A stretch of DNA of 64,000 nt from Anaerocolumna jejuensis DSM 15929 (GTDB lineage Bacteria; Bacillota; Clostridia; Lachnospirales; Lachnospiraceae): NCBI RefSeq assembly GCF_900142215.1, contig NZ_FRAC01000021.1, positions 62,001 to 126,000 of the forward strand. The letters run 5' to 3'. The first letter of the stretch is position 1. Each line of letters starts with the position of its first letter. Position numbers and translations under genes: made by a program. The notes under the pieces were generated by a model that worked only from the letters and a program-made list of their open reading frames with translations, had not been told where the DNA came from and ran no database searches. Shown in pieces: positions 17,377 through 25,400 of the stretch.

Positions 17377-17700
17377 TTAACACTGCCCGGGATTGTCTAT
17401 GGAGCAGACATTGAGAGCATGAACAAAATCCCCCTTTGTCTTAGGCAATTCCACATATTCATCAATATCAAAGGTTTTTTCTCCGTTTTCCAGGATGAAA
17501 AAGGGAATTCCGATTCTTCCTTCCTGCTTCACTTCCAAAAACATCTCTTCCTTATCTCGGAAAGCAAGGAATTCTTTTAAAGTAGCCGTATCCCCTGTAA
17601 TATTTTTATATTCCAGCTGAACATCCTTGCAGGCAGTCAGTTCCTTCTTGGCCTGCACACAATCGTGGCAGATTTCTGTTCCATACATGGTTACCTTCAT
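17377..17700 (-). CDS. Glutaredoxin-like protein
   Basis: 107 aa. KVTMYGTEICHDCVQAKKEL carries a CxxC active site (CHDC) in the first beta-alpha unit of a thioredoxin fold, and GRIGIPFFILENGE supplies the cis-Pro loop (IPFF). The family is a clostridial glutaredoxin-related protein. The C-terminus has two more Cys residues (CSIDNPGQC). The start at 17698-17700 follows AAAGGAGG. It is probably a cytosolic thiol-disulfide exchange protein. Confidence 0.8.
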   Translation of the reverse strand: MKVTMYGTEICHDCVQAKKELTACKDVQLEYKNITGDTATLKEFLAFRDKEEMFLEVKQEGRIGIPFFILENGEKTFDIDEYVELPKTKGDFVHALNVCSIDNPGQC

Positions 17701-17742
17701 GTCTGTTCCTCCTTTCAAACTTATCATGTTACCATTTTAACC

Positions 17743-18654
17743 TTATTCCCTCATCATGTCAATCTGCCCTTCTTCGGGTCCGGGGCAAAACCCAATACTT
17801 TCATATAAATGGATGGCATGGACATTACATTCATCCGCCGCCAGAAAGGCTCTTGTGGCACCATAGAATTTACAATAGCAGAGTGCCTTCTCTATAAGTC
17901 TTCTGGCAATTCCCCTGTTCTGATACTCAGGTCTTACCGCAACCTCTTTTATCCATGCTATAGGCCCCTTCCTGCTGTCACAGCCGTAAATACCGGTGCA
18001 CACAATGCCTGTTACCTTCTTATCTTCCCTCTCAACAAGAATTACTTTATGTACCGGCTCTTCGTTACCGGAATTATCAAGCCATTCCCGTACCCATTCT
18101 ACTGTCTGTCCCGTAAAGCCGCGGCTTTGTCCTTTGCAGGAAATGGTTACTTCTGAGACTTCCCTAATCTGACCTTCTTTCAGAAGGTCACCTTCTTTTA
18201 GAAGATCACATTTATTTAAAAGATCACCTTCATTTAAGAGGTTAAATTCATTGATTTCCTCTGCTTTTATCACCGGGACATCTGCCAGAGAATCCTTAAA
18301 GTAATCCTTCCAATGGGCCCTGATTGCAAACCCCTCTTGTTCAAAAGCCTCCACCCATTCTTTCGGTATGAATTCCATCAGACAGTTATCTGCCTTGCCG
18401 ACAGCCGCCAATAATTCTCTGTGTTCATTGGCTGCCCAGTGATAATGCCTGCACCCGGCTTCCCTATGAAAGCCCTCTATCAGAATGACACTGTCCGTTT
18501 CCTTTCGTATTTCATACCCTGCGATATCCTCATAATCCGTGTATTCCAAAGAGTTACAGGCATAAATCGTCATCTTTTCCTTTATTCTTATAAAATCAGC
18601 CTTTTTCATATTTCCCATTGCGCCACAAATATCAAAGATTGAAAGAACCTGCAT
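17743..18654 (-). CDS. GNAT-family acetyltransferase with repeat linker
   Basis: 303 aa. The C-terminal half (about 165-300) is a GNAT domain with VILVERED, IKEVAVRPEYQNRGIARRLI (acetyl-CoA binding) and AIHLYESIGF. The N-terminal part resembles the GNAT-linked variable domain common in clostridia. Between them is a low-complexity linker made of six-residue repeats (LLNEGD, LLNKCD, LLKEGD, LLKEGQ) encoded by an 18-bp tandem repeat. The start at 18652-18654 leaves room for the AAAGG site; the ATG at 18660 overlaps it. The stop is 42 bp from the glutaredoxin-like start on the same strand, so co-transcription is likely. Confidence 0.8.
   Translation of the reverse strand: MQVLSIFDICGAMGNMKKADFIRIKEKMTIYACNSLEYTDYEDIAGYEIRKETDSVILIEGFHREAGCRHYHWAANEHRELLAAVGKADNCLMEFIPKEWVEAFEQEGFAIRAHWKDYFKDSLADVPVIKAEEINEFNLLNEGDLLNKCDLLKEGDLLKEGQIREVSEVTISCKGQSRGFTGQTVEWVREWLDNSGNEEPVHKVILVEREDKKVTGIVCTGIYGCDSRKGPIAWIKEVAVRPEYQNRGIARRLIEKALCYCKFYGATRAFLAADECNVHAIHLYESIGFCPGPEEGQIDMMRE
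18171..18242. repeat. In-frame 18-bp tandem repeat (four units)
   Basis: Units start at 18171, 18189, 18207 and 18225, each a variant of CACCTTCTTTTAGAAGAT, with a partial fifth. Each encodes one LLxEGD hexapeptide on the minus strand in the linker of the GNAT protein. Differences between units suggest an old expansion. Confidence 0.8.
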
Positions 18655-18728
18655 GCGCATCCTTTCTTACTTAATCAGTTTCATTCATTCCAACATGATG
18701 CCGCTTTCAGGCGTCACAAACAATGCTG

Positions 18729-18774
18729 GAAGAAGTCTGGAATGGGCACCCTCTGTGCTCAATTCAGACTTCTT
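18729..18774. repeat. Inverted repeat between minus-strand genes
   Basis: GAAGAAGTCTG pairs with CAGACTTCTTC, with an inner GGGCAC/GTGCTC stem and a CCTCT loop. It has no T-run, so a terminator is not certain. It lies between the AraC-type gene and the GNAT gene and could end or process the transcript. Confidence 0.45.
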
Positions 18775-18869
18775 CATTGTGAATATCTTAGACCTATTAT
18801 AGCAAGGAATTTTCCGAAAAATAAGTTCAAAATCAATTATAATCATTCTGGAATATCAAGGTACTTTCT

Positions 18870-19655
18870 TTAGCTTTTTTCCCTGTACTCCCCAGGTGTG
18901 CATCCGCATTGCATTTTAAAAAGCCTGTTAAAATGGCAGATATTATTAAAGCCGGAATCATAGGCAGCCTGGTTAATGGTCACCGCATCATTTTTCATAA
19001 GGTATTTTGCCTTTTGCAGTCTTGCCTGAACCAGCTCCTTCTTTGGGGTGCTGTGGAAGAAAAGCTCATAATACTTATACAGCTGGCTTTTCCCGATATT
19101 TAATATTTTGCACATCTTTTCCACGCTCCAGGGCTGCTCGCAGCTCCCCAATACCTGCTGTCTGAGACTCAGTAATTCAGAATAGATGCCCTGCCTCTGT
19201 TCATCCGGGATTTCTTCCTGCAGCTGTCCCCTGTGAAGCAGTATAAGAAGCTGATGTATGTAAAAAGCGGTCATTTCCTCCGACTTCGATAATCCGTTGA
19301 TGAACTCCTGATAAATCTTCTTAAGCAGCCAGTTAAGCTCCTCCGTATTGTCGGGATAAAATATCCTGTTCTTTTTAATCTCATAATCCTTTATATCTTC
19401 CTGACTGCAGAAAAAATGCACATAACTGTTAAAAAACTCATGATCGGCCTGATAATGCTGGTACTTTCCGGGCGTATACAGGATACAGGCTCCTGGTTTT
19501 GCCTTGACCGCATTATGGTTCGAAAAATAAAAGGTCATGGGCGACAGAACAAGCAGGAACAGATAGCTGTCTGTGCCGGAGGGACGCAGAATAACATCCC
19601 TGTCAGGATTATGGGTATGGTATCCGCAGTAATCAATTGTTATCACTTTTTCCAT
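18870..19655 (-). CDS. AraC-family transcriptional regulator
   Basis: 261 aa. The N-terminal cupin-like ligand domain (about 1-140) includes ACILYTPGKYQHYQ. The C-terminal double HTH (about 165-260) includes WSVEKMCKILNIGKSQLYKY and the family signature AAYDSGFNNICHFNRLFK followed by GCTPGEYR. It is divergent from the GH51 arabinofuranosidase gene across 240 bp, so it most likely senses arabinose-type sugars and controls that gene. The ATG follows GAAGGAGATGG. Confidence 0.9.
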   Translation of the reverse strand: MEKVITIDYCGYHTHNPDRDVILRPSGTDSYLFLLVLSPMTFYFSNHNAVKAKPGACILYTPGKYQHYQADHEFFNSYVHFFCSQEDIKDYEIKKNRIFYPDNTEELNWLLKKIYQEFINGLSKSEEMTAFYIHQLLILLHRGQLQEEIPDEQRQGIYSELLSLRQQVLGSCEQPWSVEKMCKILNIGKSQLYKYYELFFHSTPKKELVQARLQKAKYLMKNDAVTINQAAYDSGFNNICHFNRLFKMQCGCTPGEYREKS

Positions 19656-19763
19656 CTCCTTCTAACCGGATAAAATTATCGGATTGCTTTTAATCAGCAT
19701 ATCTATTATCGGAAGAAAAGTCAATACTATAAGAAATAATGTAATTTTTATTTTCAATGGAAA

Positions 19764-19772
19764 TGTTATAAT
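19764..19772 (+). promoter_or_regulatory. Extended -10 promoter of the arabinofuranosidase gene
   Basis: TGTTATAAT is an extended -10 element (TGn plus TATAAT at 19767-19772). No good -35 is seen 17 bp upstream, which fits dependence on an activator such as the divergent AraC protein. Confidence 0.5.
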
Positions 19773-19811
19773 TTAAGCATATTTAAGACATAAGCAGTTA
19801 TATGTAAGGAG

Positions 19812-19876
19812 AAGGTTGAAGGAAAATATAAAAAGCGAAAGGATGCCATACTGTGATTCTTTCAACCGGTTTTTTA
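19812..19876 (+). terminator. Terminator-like hairpin in the 5' leader of the arabinofuranosidase gene
   Basis: AGGTTGAAGGAA (from 19812) pairs imperfectly with TTCTTTCAACCG and is followed at once by GTTTTTT, 20 bp before the start codon. It lies inside the predicted transcript, so it could act as an attenuator. Confidence 0.45.
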
Positions 19877-19895
19877 TGGCACATTGGGTGTAAGT

Positions 19896-21392
19896 ATGAA
19901 AAAGTCAACAATAAGTATTGATAAGCATTTTGTGGTAGGAGAGGTCGATAAACGTATTTACGGTTCCTTCATCGAGCATCTGGGACGTGCCGTATATGAA
20001 GGTATCTATCAGCCCGGAAGTCCTTTTGCCGATGAGCAGGGCCTTCGGAAGGATGTAATGGAACTGATACAGAAATTAAATGTTCCCATTGTCCGGTATC
20101 CCGGCGGAAATTTTGTATCAGGCTACCACTGGGAAGACGGTGTAGGTCCTAAAAATGAACGTCCTGAGAAAATAGACCTTGCCTGGAATGTCATTGAAAC
20201 AAATCAATTTGGTTTGAATGAGTTCATGGACTGGTCCAAAAAAGCCGATACTTCCGCCATGATGGCTGTTAATCTGGGAACCCGCGGTGTGGAGGACGCA
20301 AAGAATATCGTGGAATACTGCAACTTAAAAGGCGGCAGTTATTACAGTGATTTAAGAAGGAAGCACGGCTATGAAAATCCCCATGATATAAAGCTGTGGT
20401 GCCTCGGCAACGAGATGGACGGACCCTGGCAGATGGGACACAAGACAGCCGGGGAATACGGCAGACTGGCTGCAGAAGCCGGACGTATCATGAAGATGGT
20501 GGACCCTTCCATCGAGCTTGTAGCCTGCGGCAGCTCCTCCCTTTACATGGATACCTTTGGCAGCTGGGAGGATACGGTGCTCTCCGAATGCTATGACCAG
20601 GTGGATTATCTTTCCCTGCATCAGTATTATGGAAATGCGGAAAATAACACCCCTGAATTTCTTGCCAGCACCGTAGCTATGGATAAGTTCATCAGCTCGG
20701 TAATCTCCATTTGTGACTCAGTGAAAGCAAAGAAACGCAAGAACAAATCCATTCATTTATCCTTTGACGAATGGAATGTATGGTATCATTCCCATGAACA
20801 GGACCAGAAACTGGAGCGTTGGTGCAAGGCCCCCCATCAGCTGGAGGATATTTATAATTTTGAAGATTCCCTATTAGTGGCAGGTATGATGATTACCATG
20901 CTGCGCCATGCAGACCGCGTAAAGGTAGCGTGTCTGGCACAGCTTGTCAATGTTATTGCCCCCATTATGACATCCGATACCGGCGCATGGATGCAGACAA
21001 TCTTCTACCCCTTTGCCCTTATCAGCAATCACGGCAGAGGAACCGTATTAAATACGATTGTAGACACTCCTGTCTATGAAACCAAGCATGGAGATGCTCC
21101 TTACCTGGACTGTGTCTGCATGATGAACGAAGAAGAGGATACTCTGACCATATTTGCCGTGAATAAAGACCTTGAGTCCTCCATGGAAGTGACCTGTGAT
21201 TTAAGGCAATTTGCAGATTACCGCGTAAAAGAGCATATCGTATTGACCCATTCCGATTTAAAGGCAATCAATACCGAAGAGCAGCCTGAGAACGTTGCTC
21301 CTGTCAAAGTAGAAAATGCCAGAATGGATAACGGTATTCTATCAGCTGTATTATGCGATAAGAGCTTCCATGTGATTACTCTTGGCAAATAA
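19896..21392 (+). CDS. abfA: Alpha-N-arabinofuranosidase, GH51
   Basis: 498 aa, usual for intracellular GH51 enzymes that release terminal L-arabinose from arabino-oligosaccharides. The acid/base is E173 in LGNEMDGPW and the nucleophile is E292 in SFDEWNVWYH; VRYPGGNFVSGYHWEDG is also conserved. No signal peptide, so substrate is imported first. The ATG at 19896 is taken; the frame opens at a TTG 12 bases earlier, and neither start has a strong ribosome binding site. It is divergent from an AraC-type regulator and is followed by a terminator. Confidence 0.95.
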   Translation: MKKSTISIDKHFVVGEVDKRIYGSFIEHLGRAVYEGIYQPGSPFADEQGLRKDVMELIQKLNVPIVRYPGGNFVSGYHWEDGVGPKNERPEKIDLAWNVIETNQFGLNEFMDWSKKADTSAMMAVNLGTRGVEDAKNIVEYCNLKGGSYYSDLRRKHGYENPHDIKLWCLGNEMDGPWQMGHKTAGEYGRLAAEAGRIMKMVDPSIELVACGSSSLYMDTFGSWEDTVLSECYDQVDYLSLHQYYGNAENNTPEFLASTVAMDKFISSVISICDSVKAKKRKNKSIHLSFDEWNVWYHSHEQDQKLERWCKAPHQLEDIYNFEDSLLVAGMMITMLRHADRVKVACLAQLVNVIAPIMTSDTGAWMQTIFYPFALISNHGRGTVLNTIVDTPVYETKHGDAPYLDCVCMMNEEEDTLTIFAVNKDLESSMEVTCDLRQFADYRVKEHIVLTHSDLKAINTEEQPENVAPVKVENARMDNGILSAVLCDKSFHVITLGK

Positions 21393-21431
21393 ATAATAGA
21401 ACAGGCATTAATTATTGGAATCGACAGCATA

Positions 21432-21463
21432 AAAGGAAGAAGCTCTCCGGAGCTTCTTCCTTT
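21432..21463 (+). terminator. Intrinsic terminator after the arabinofuranosidase gene
   Basis: AAAGGAAGAAGCTC pairs with GAGCTTCTTCCTTT around a 4-nt loop, followed by ATAA. The stem is almost perfect and works on either strand. Confidence 0.75.
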
Positions 21464-21832
21464 ATAATGTACGCCCGGCGGACGCACGTTCCAACCTTTC
21501 CGTCTACTACCGGAAATACGCAATGATTTCCACAGATAAGACTTTTTATATGTCCTGTAGAGTTATTTCCTGTGGCACCATAGCTGGGAAGGAAATGGGC
21601 ATGGGCATAATCTGCCTCCAAAGGAACAATATGAAAAATCTCAAAGCATTCTTATAATAGATACTCTCTCTTGCATATTTCCTCATAGGTACTTTATCCA
21701 AGGTCCGAAGTAATTTAAACTGCCGTAACCGGGGTCCGTTTGAACCGAACATGATCTGGCTGTGCAGTGCCCTTTCCGTATCTCCCGTACAAAGGGCCAG
21801 GCGAAATGGACTCAATACATCTCCAAAAAGGA
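21464..21832. other. Region without an intact gene, possible decayed minus-strand coding
   Basis: About 370 bases between the arabinofuranosidase terminator and the kinase stop codon. The minus strand contains peptide-like stretches in shifting frames (SNGPGYGSLNYFGPW, ADYAHAHFLPSYGATGN) that suggest a frameshifted remnant of a gene downstream of the kinase. I could not name the family. Confidence 0.3.
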
Positions 21833-22690
21833 TTAATCATATTTTTTTCCATAACCAAACGCTCCATCGATACAACATATCTTTGCTGCAAACCTGGCAG
21901 CTTCTGATATACTTTCCCTGAGTGCCGAATCACCGTTACAGCCTTTTTTCAGGCGGTCAAGGTAGCTAACCAGAAATGAAGTGATTAAGGAATCACCTGC
22001 ACCCATGGTATCTACTACCTTTTCGATAGGTTCCGCCGGCTGTAGATAGAACTGCTTCCCATCAAATAACATACAACCCTCAGCACCTCTGGAAGCACAG
22101 GCGAGCTTTGGTCCAAGAGAAACGATCCATTTTAAGCGTTCCCGGGTTTCCTCTTCGGTTCCGTCAAAGGAGCAAAAAGCAAAATCTATATCAGGAGCAA
22201 CCTCCTTGTAATACTCATCCGTAGAATCATCGGAAAAATCATAAGAAATAGAAATACCTGCTTCCTTAATTTTATACAGCTCTTTTTCCATAAAACAATA
22301 ATTACCGGAATGCACCAGGTCGAATTGTCTGATATACTCTAAATCAAACTGATTCAGAATAAAAGGTGTCTCTCCGCGGATACCGCCTTCATTGGACCCT
22401 AAGAATACCCTGTCCCCATCAATTAAAGTTGCTCTCGCACATCCGTTTTCTCCATCCAGCCGCTGACATTTTATCATTTCGATGCCAATCTCCTGAAGCG
22501 TATTCATTACATGTTCTGCTTCCTTATCGTTTCCAAAGTACCCCATATAAGCGCTTCTGGCTGCTCCGAACATATTTGCATAAACAGCAAAATTCACACA
22601 ATTTCCACCTGGATACATGGTTTTTATATGTTCATATTTATCTACGACATTATCACCGAAACCTAATACATTCACATTATATTTACCCAT
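21833..22690 (-). CDS. frlD: PfkB-family sugar kinase, fructoselysine 6-kinase-like
   Basis: 285 aa. The ribokinase fold is shown by the N-terminal GFGDNVVDKY, PGGNCVNFAVYANMFG and the catalytic VDTMGAGDSLITSFL near residue 230-245. Length and the early GGNCVN block match FrlD, which phosphorylates fructoselysine on O6. The start at 22688-22690 has AAAGAGG about 7 nt upstream; the ATG at 22696 is too close to it. It lies 17 bp downstream of the SIS deglycase gene, the same pairing as frlB-frlD. The substrate may be another Amadori compound. Confidence 0.8.
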   Translation of the reverse strand: MGKYNVNVLGFGDNVVDKYEHIKTMYPGGNCVNFAVYANMFGAARSAYMGYFGNDKEAEHVMNTLQEIGIEMIKCQRLDGENGCARATLIDGDRVFLGSNEGGIRGETPFILNQFDLEYIRQFDLVHSGNYCFMEKELYKIKEAGISISYDFSDDSTDEYYKEVAPDIDFAFCSFDGTEEETRERLKWIVSLGPKLACASRGAEGCMLFDGKQFYLQPAEPIEKVVDTMGAGDSLITSFLVSYLDRLKKGCNGDSALRESISEAARFAAKICCIDGAFGYGKKYD

Positions 22691-22707
22691 ATTCATACCT
22701 CTTTCTA

Positions 22708-23676
22708 TTAATATTCCACTACACCCATATAACGTCTCATATCCAAAGGATGGCGGCGTTTATCCTGCAGTCCAGTACGATAAGCAACACTCATCGCATA
22801 AAAGAGGATAGGGTTAAAATATTCCACGCAGGAATCATCTATTGCGCCGATACCCAATTCTTCCGCATCTATAACTTCATATTTCTTAGCATATTTCTTT
22901 AAGAAGGTAAGTGCTCTTTCATCCATGACGCGGTTCGGACCTTTACTCATCAGAAGGATATATAAATGATCTTCATCTGTTACTTCAAAGGGTCCATGGA
23001 AGTATTCTCCGGAATGCAGGTAACAGCAATCCATCCACTGCATTTCCTGGAGGGAGCAGATAGAAAATCCGTAAGCCTGGGAATAAGAAGCACCGGAACC
23101 CATAATATAAAGGAAAGATTCGTCCGCATATTTTTCTGCGAATACCCAGGTGCGGTTCTTTACCTTATTTACTGCTGCACGTACAATTCCGTCAATTTTT
23201 TCAATGCCGTCCGCAATCCCATCATACAATTTATAATTCGATTCCTGTACTTTCATGATTTCATTCAGGACGCGAAGTACGATTCCCTGGGGTTTATCCT
23301 TTTCCTTCACCGTATCTGCCCAATCATAGACTACAGGTATCATGGAATCATCATTGCAGGCTGAATCCGGATTGTGTGTCATGGTGATGACAGCTGCCCC
23401 CCTGTTTTTACCCAGATGAGCTGCTTCCACCGTTTCTTTTGTATTACCGCCGTGGGAACAGATAAATACAAGACTGTTTTTACCCAGATGTTTCGGCGGA
23501 GCAATAACAAACTCTTTACTGGTATACCAAGCTCCATGCATGGTTTCCGATTCTGTCTGTATAAAATAGAAACCCGGATATAAATCGACCAAAGAGCCGC
23601 CGCAGGCAACAAAGTAAACATCCTTGATTTCCTCATGTTCTTTTATAATTTTTTGTACTAATTCTTTTGCATTCAT
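22708..23676 (-). CDS. frlB: SIS-domain deglycase, fructoselysine-6-phosphate deglycase-like
   Basis: 322 aa with two SIS modules. VYFVACGGSLVDLYPG and FICSHGGNTKETVEAA form the sugar-phosphate pocket, and YIMGSGASYSQAYGFSICSLQEMQWM starts the second module. This is the FrlB-type arrangement, which cleaves 6-phosphofructosyl-amines to glucose-6-phosphate and the free amine or amino acid. The ATG follows TGGAGG. It lies between the transporter and the kinase, supporting an Amadori-product pathway. Confidence 0.8.
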   Translation of the reverse strand: MNAKELVQKIIKEHEEIKDVYFVACGGSLVDLYPGFYFIQTESETMHGAWYTSKEFVIAPPKHLGKNSLVFICSHGGNTKETVEAAHLGKNRGAAVITMTHNPDSACNDDSMIPVVYDWADTVKEKDKPQGIVLRVLNEIMKVQESNYKLYDGIADGIEKIDGIVRAAVNKVKNRTWVFAEKYADESFLYIMGSGASYSQAYGFSICSLQEMQWMDCCYLHSGEYFHGPFEVTDEDHLYILLMSKGPNRVMDERALTFLKKYAKKYEVIDAEELGIGAIDDSCVEYFNPILFYAMSVAYRTGLQDKRRHPLDMRRYMGVVEY

Positions 23677-23713
23677 TTTTTATCCTCCATAAAATTTAAT
23701 TCTATTGTTTATG

Positions 23714-25132
23714 TTAAAGCTGTGCGGAAATTGCACAGAATACCATAGCTAAAATTGTGATAACAATAAAGAATTTCCAGATTGTTTTCCACCATTGTCC
23801 AAAGGAAATCTTACAAACTGCAAGTCCGGCTACGGTCATACCTGCGGTGGGGCTGATCATATTCGTCAGCTGATTTGCAAATTGCATAACAGTAACACTC
23901 GCTTCCGGATTAACTCCCTGTAAGTCACATAACGGAGCCATAATAGGCATGGTAAGGGAAGCTAAGGCGGAGGAAGAAGGTACCAGAATGGAAAGCAGGG
24001 ACTGTACCAGATACATAACCGTTGTAAATGCTACGCTGCCGATATTGGCAAGGCTGTTGGATAAACTATTTAATATGGTATCAATAATCATCCCGCTTTC
24101 TGCAACGACTAAAATACCACGGCAGACACCAACTACTACTGCAGCAAATGCCAGATCCTTAACTCCGGTTACAAATTCTTCTGCTATTTCTTTTTCTTTC
24201 AGACCGCCGGCTATACCCATTAAGATACCCATAACCAGGAATATGGCAGATATTTCATCCATATACCAGTGATATTTTAAGATACCGAATACAATCGTAC
24301 CCATACCCAGAGCAAAAATACCAAGTACTAATTTATGGCGGAGGGTAAATTCTGTGTTCTCTTCATCCATTGCAAATTCATGTTTTTTTAGCTGATCATC
24401 CTGGTAGGTAATAGAGCAAGCCGGATTCTTGTGCACTTTTGCCGCATAGCGCATGACAAAGATAATGGAGATAGCCATCATGATAATCCACCAAATAAAA
24501 CGGTAGATTAACTGAGGATTTCCCTGAATCCCTGCAACACCCTGTGCTATAAGCACATTAAAAGGATTTGTAGTGGAGGCTGCATAGCCAATCTGAGGTC
24601 CTAAGAATACGACCATAAAGGTGGTCATGGAATCATACCCCATTGCAAAAAATATTGGGATGAGCATAATGTAAAACGGAATTACTTCTTCCGACATACC
24701 AAATGTGGTTCCGCCGATACCAAGCAACAGCATCACAATCGGTATCAGCAATACTTCTTTTCCCTGAAGCTTTCTGATTACTCTGCGGATTCCCATATTC
24801 ATGGCATTGGTTTTTGTCAGGATCTGAAACGTTCCACCAATCAAAAGAATAAAGGCTACCACATCGGCAGCTGCCTGAATTCCCCTGGTAGGCGCCATCA
24901 GAATTTCTAACAACCCCTGACGCAGATCAGTTCCGTCGTTACTAATTTTTTCAATTACTTTATAGGTTCCGGAAATTGCTACTTCCCTTTCACCGGCCGG
25001 TGTATCGATTAATTCTCTTTGAAACTGTCCGCTTGGTAAAATCCAAGTCATTATGGCAAATACAATGATTAATACAAATGCTAATGTATAAACATGGGGC
25101 AAAGCGAATTTAAACTTTTTCTTTTCATTCAT
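23714..25132 (-). CDS. YfcC-family membrane transporter
   Basis: 472 aa, about 11-12 membrane segments. It starts MNEKKKFKFALPHVYTLAFV with the early WILPSGQF typical of YfcC/ArcD-related carriers for amino acids or dicarboxylates. GTTFGMSEEVIPFY and SSSALASLTMPIMAPL are conserved re-entrant-type blocks. The start at 25130-25132 follows AGAGAGG; it overlaps the end of the upstream isomerase remnant. In this cluster it probably imports the glycated amine or amino acid substrate; E. coli frl uses a different carrier family. Confidence 0.85.
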   Translation of the reverse strand: MNEKKKFKFALPHVYTLAFVLIIVFAIMTWILPSGQFQRELIDTPAGEREVAISGTYKVIEKISNDGTDLRQGLLEILMAPTRGIQAAADVVAFILLIGGTFQILTKTNAMNMGIRRVIRKLQGKEVLLIPIVMLLLGIGGTTFGMSEEVIPFYIMLIPIFFAMGYDSMTTFMVVFLGPQIGYAASTTNPFNVLIAQGVAGIQGNPQLIYRFIWWIIMMAISIIFVMRYAAKVHKNPACSITYQDDQLKKHEFAMDEENTEFTLRHKLVLGIFALGMGTIVFGILKYHWYMDEISAIFLVMGILMGIAGGLKEKEIAEEFVTGVKDLAFAAVVVGVCRGILVVAESGMIIDTILNSLSNSLANIGSVAFTTVMYLVQSLLSILVPSSSALASLTMPIMAPLCDLQGVNPEASVTVMQFANQLTNMISPTAGMTVAGLAVCKISFGQWWKTIWKFFIVITILAMVFCAISAQL

Positions 25133-25397
25133 AATCGTACCTCTCTCCAATACAGTATTTATCTAATAAATGGTCATTAGCTGCCATATTTCGCATATCG
25201 TGGGAATCCGGCTTTTCAAAATAACTGAAATCCGTGATTTCCTGCCCTAAGTAACCTTTATACCCTCTCCGATCTAGTATTTTTAACCAGCTCTCTAAAT
25301 CATGATTTCCATCTCCCCAGATAAGATGTCCAAGTGGGGAGCCCCAGGCCATAATTCAATGGTCTTTACCCCTAATGCCGCCTGGGTTTCTCCTTCA
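25125..25397 (-). pseudogene. Xylose-isomerase-like TIM-barrel epimerase, internally deleted
   Basis: Only two ends remain. Right after the amidohydrolase stop there is an internal piece reading GETQAALGVKTIELWPGAPH in one frame. About 75 residues of C-terminus (GDGNHDLESWLKIL, RRGYKGYLGQEITD, ending ERYDYE) follow in another frame. The C-terminal block is typical of sugar phosphate isomerase/epimerases such as FrlC. Roughly 180-200 residues are missing. The stop overlaps the transporter start, as expected of an operon gene. Confidence 0.7.
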
Positions 25398-25400
25398 TTT

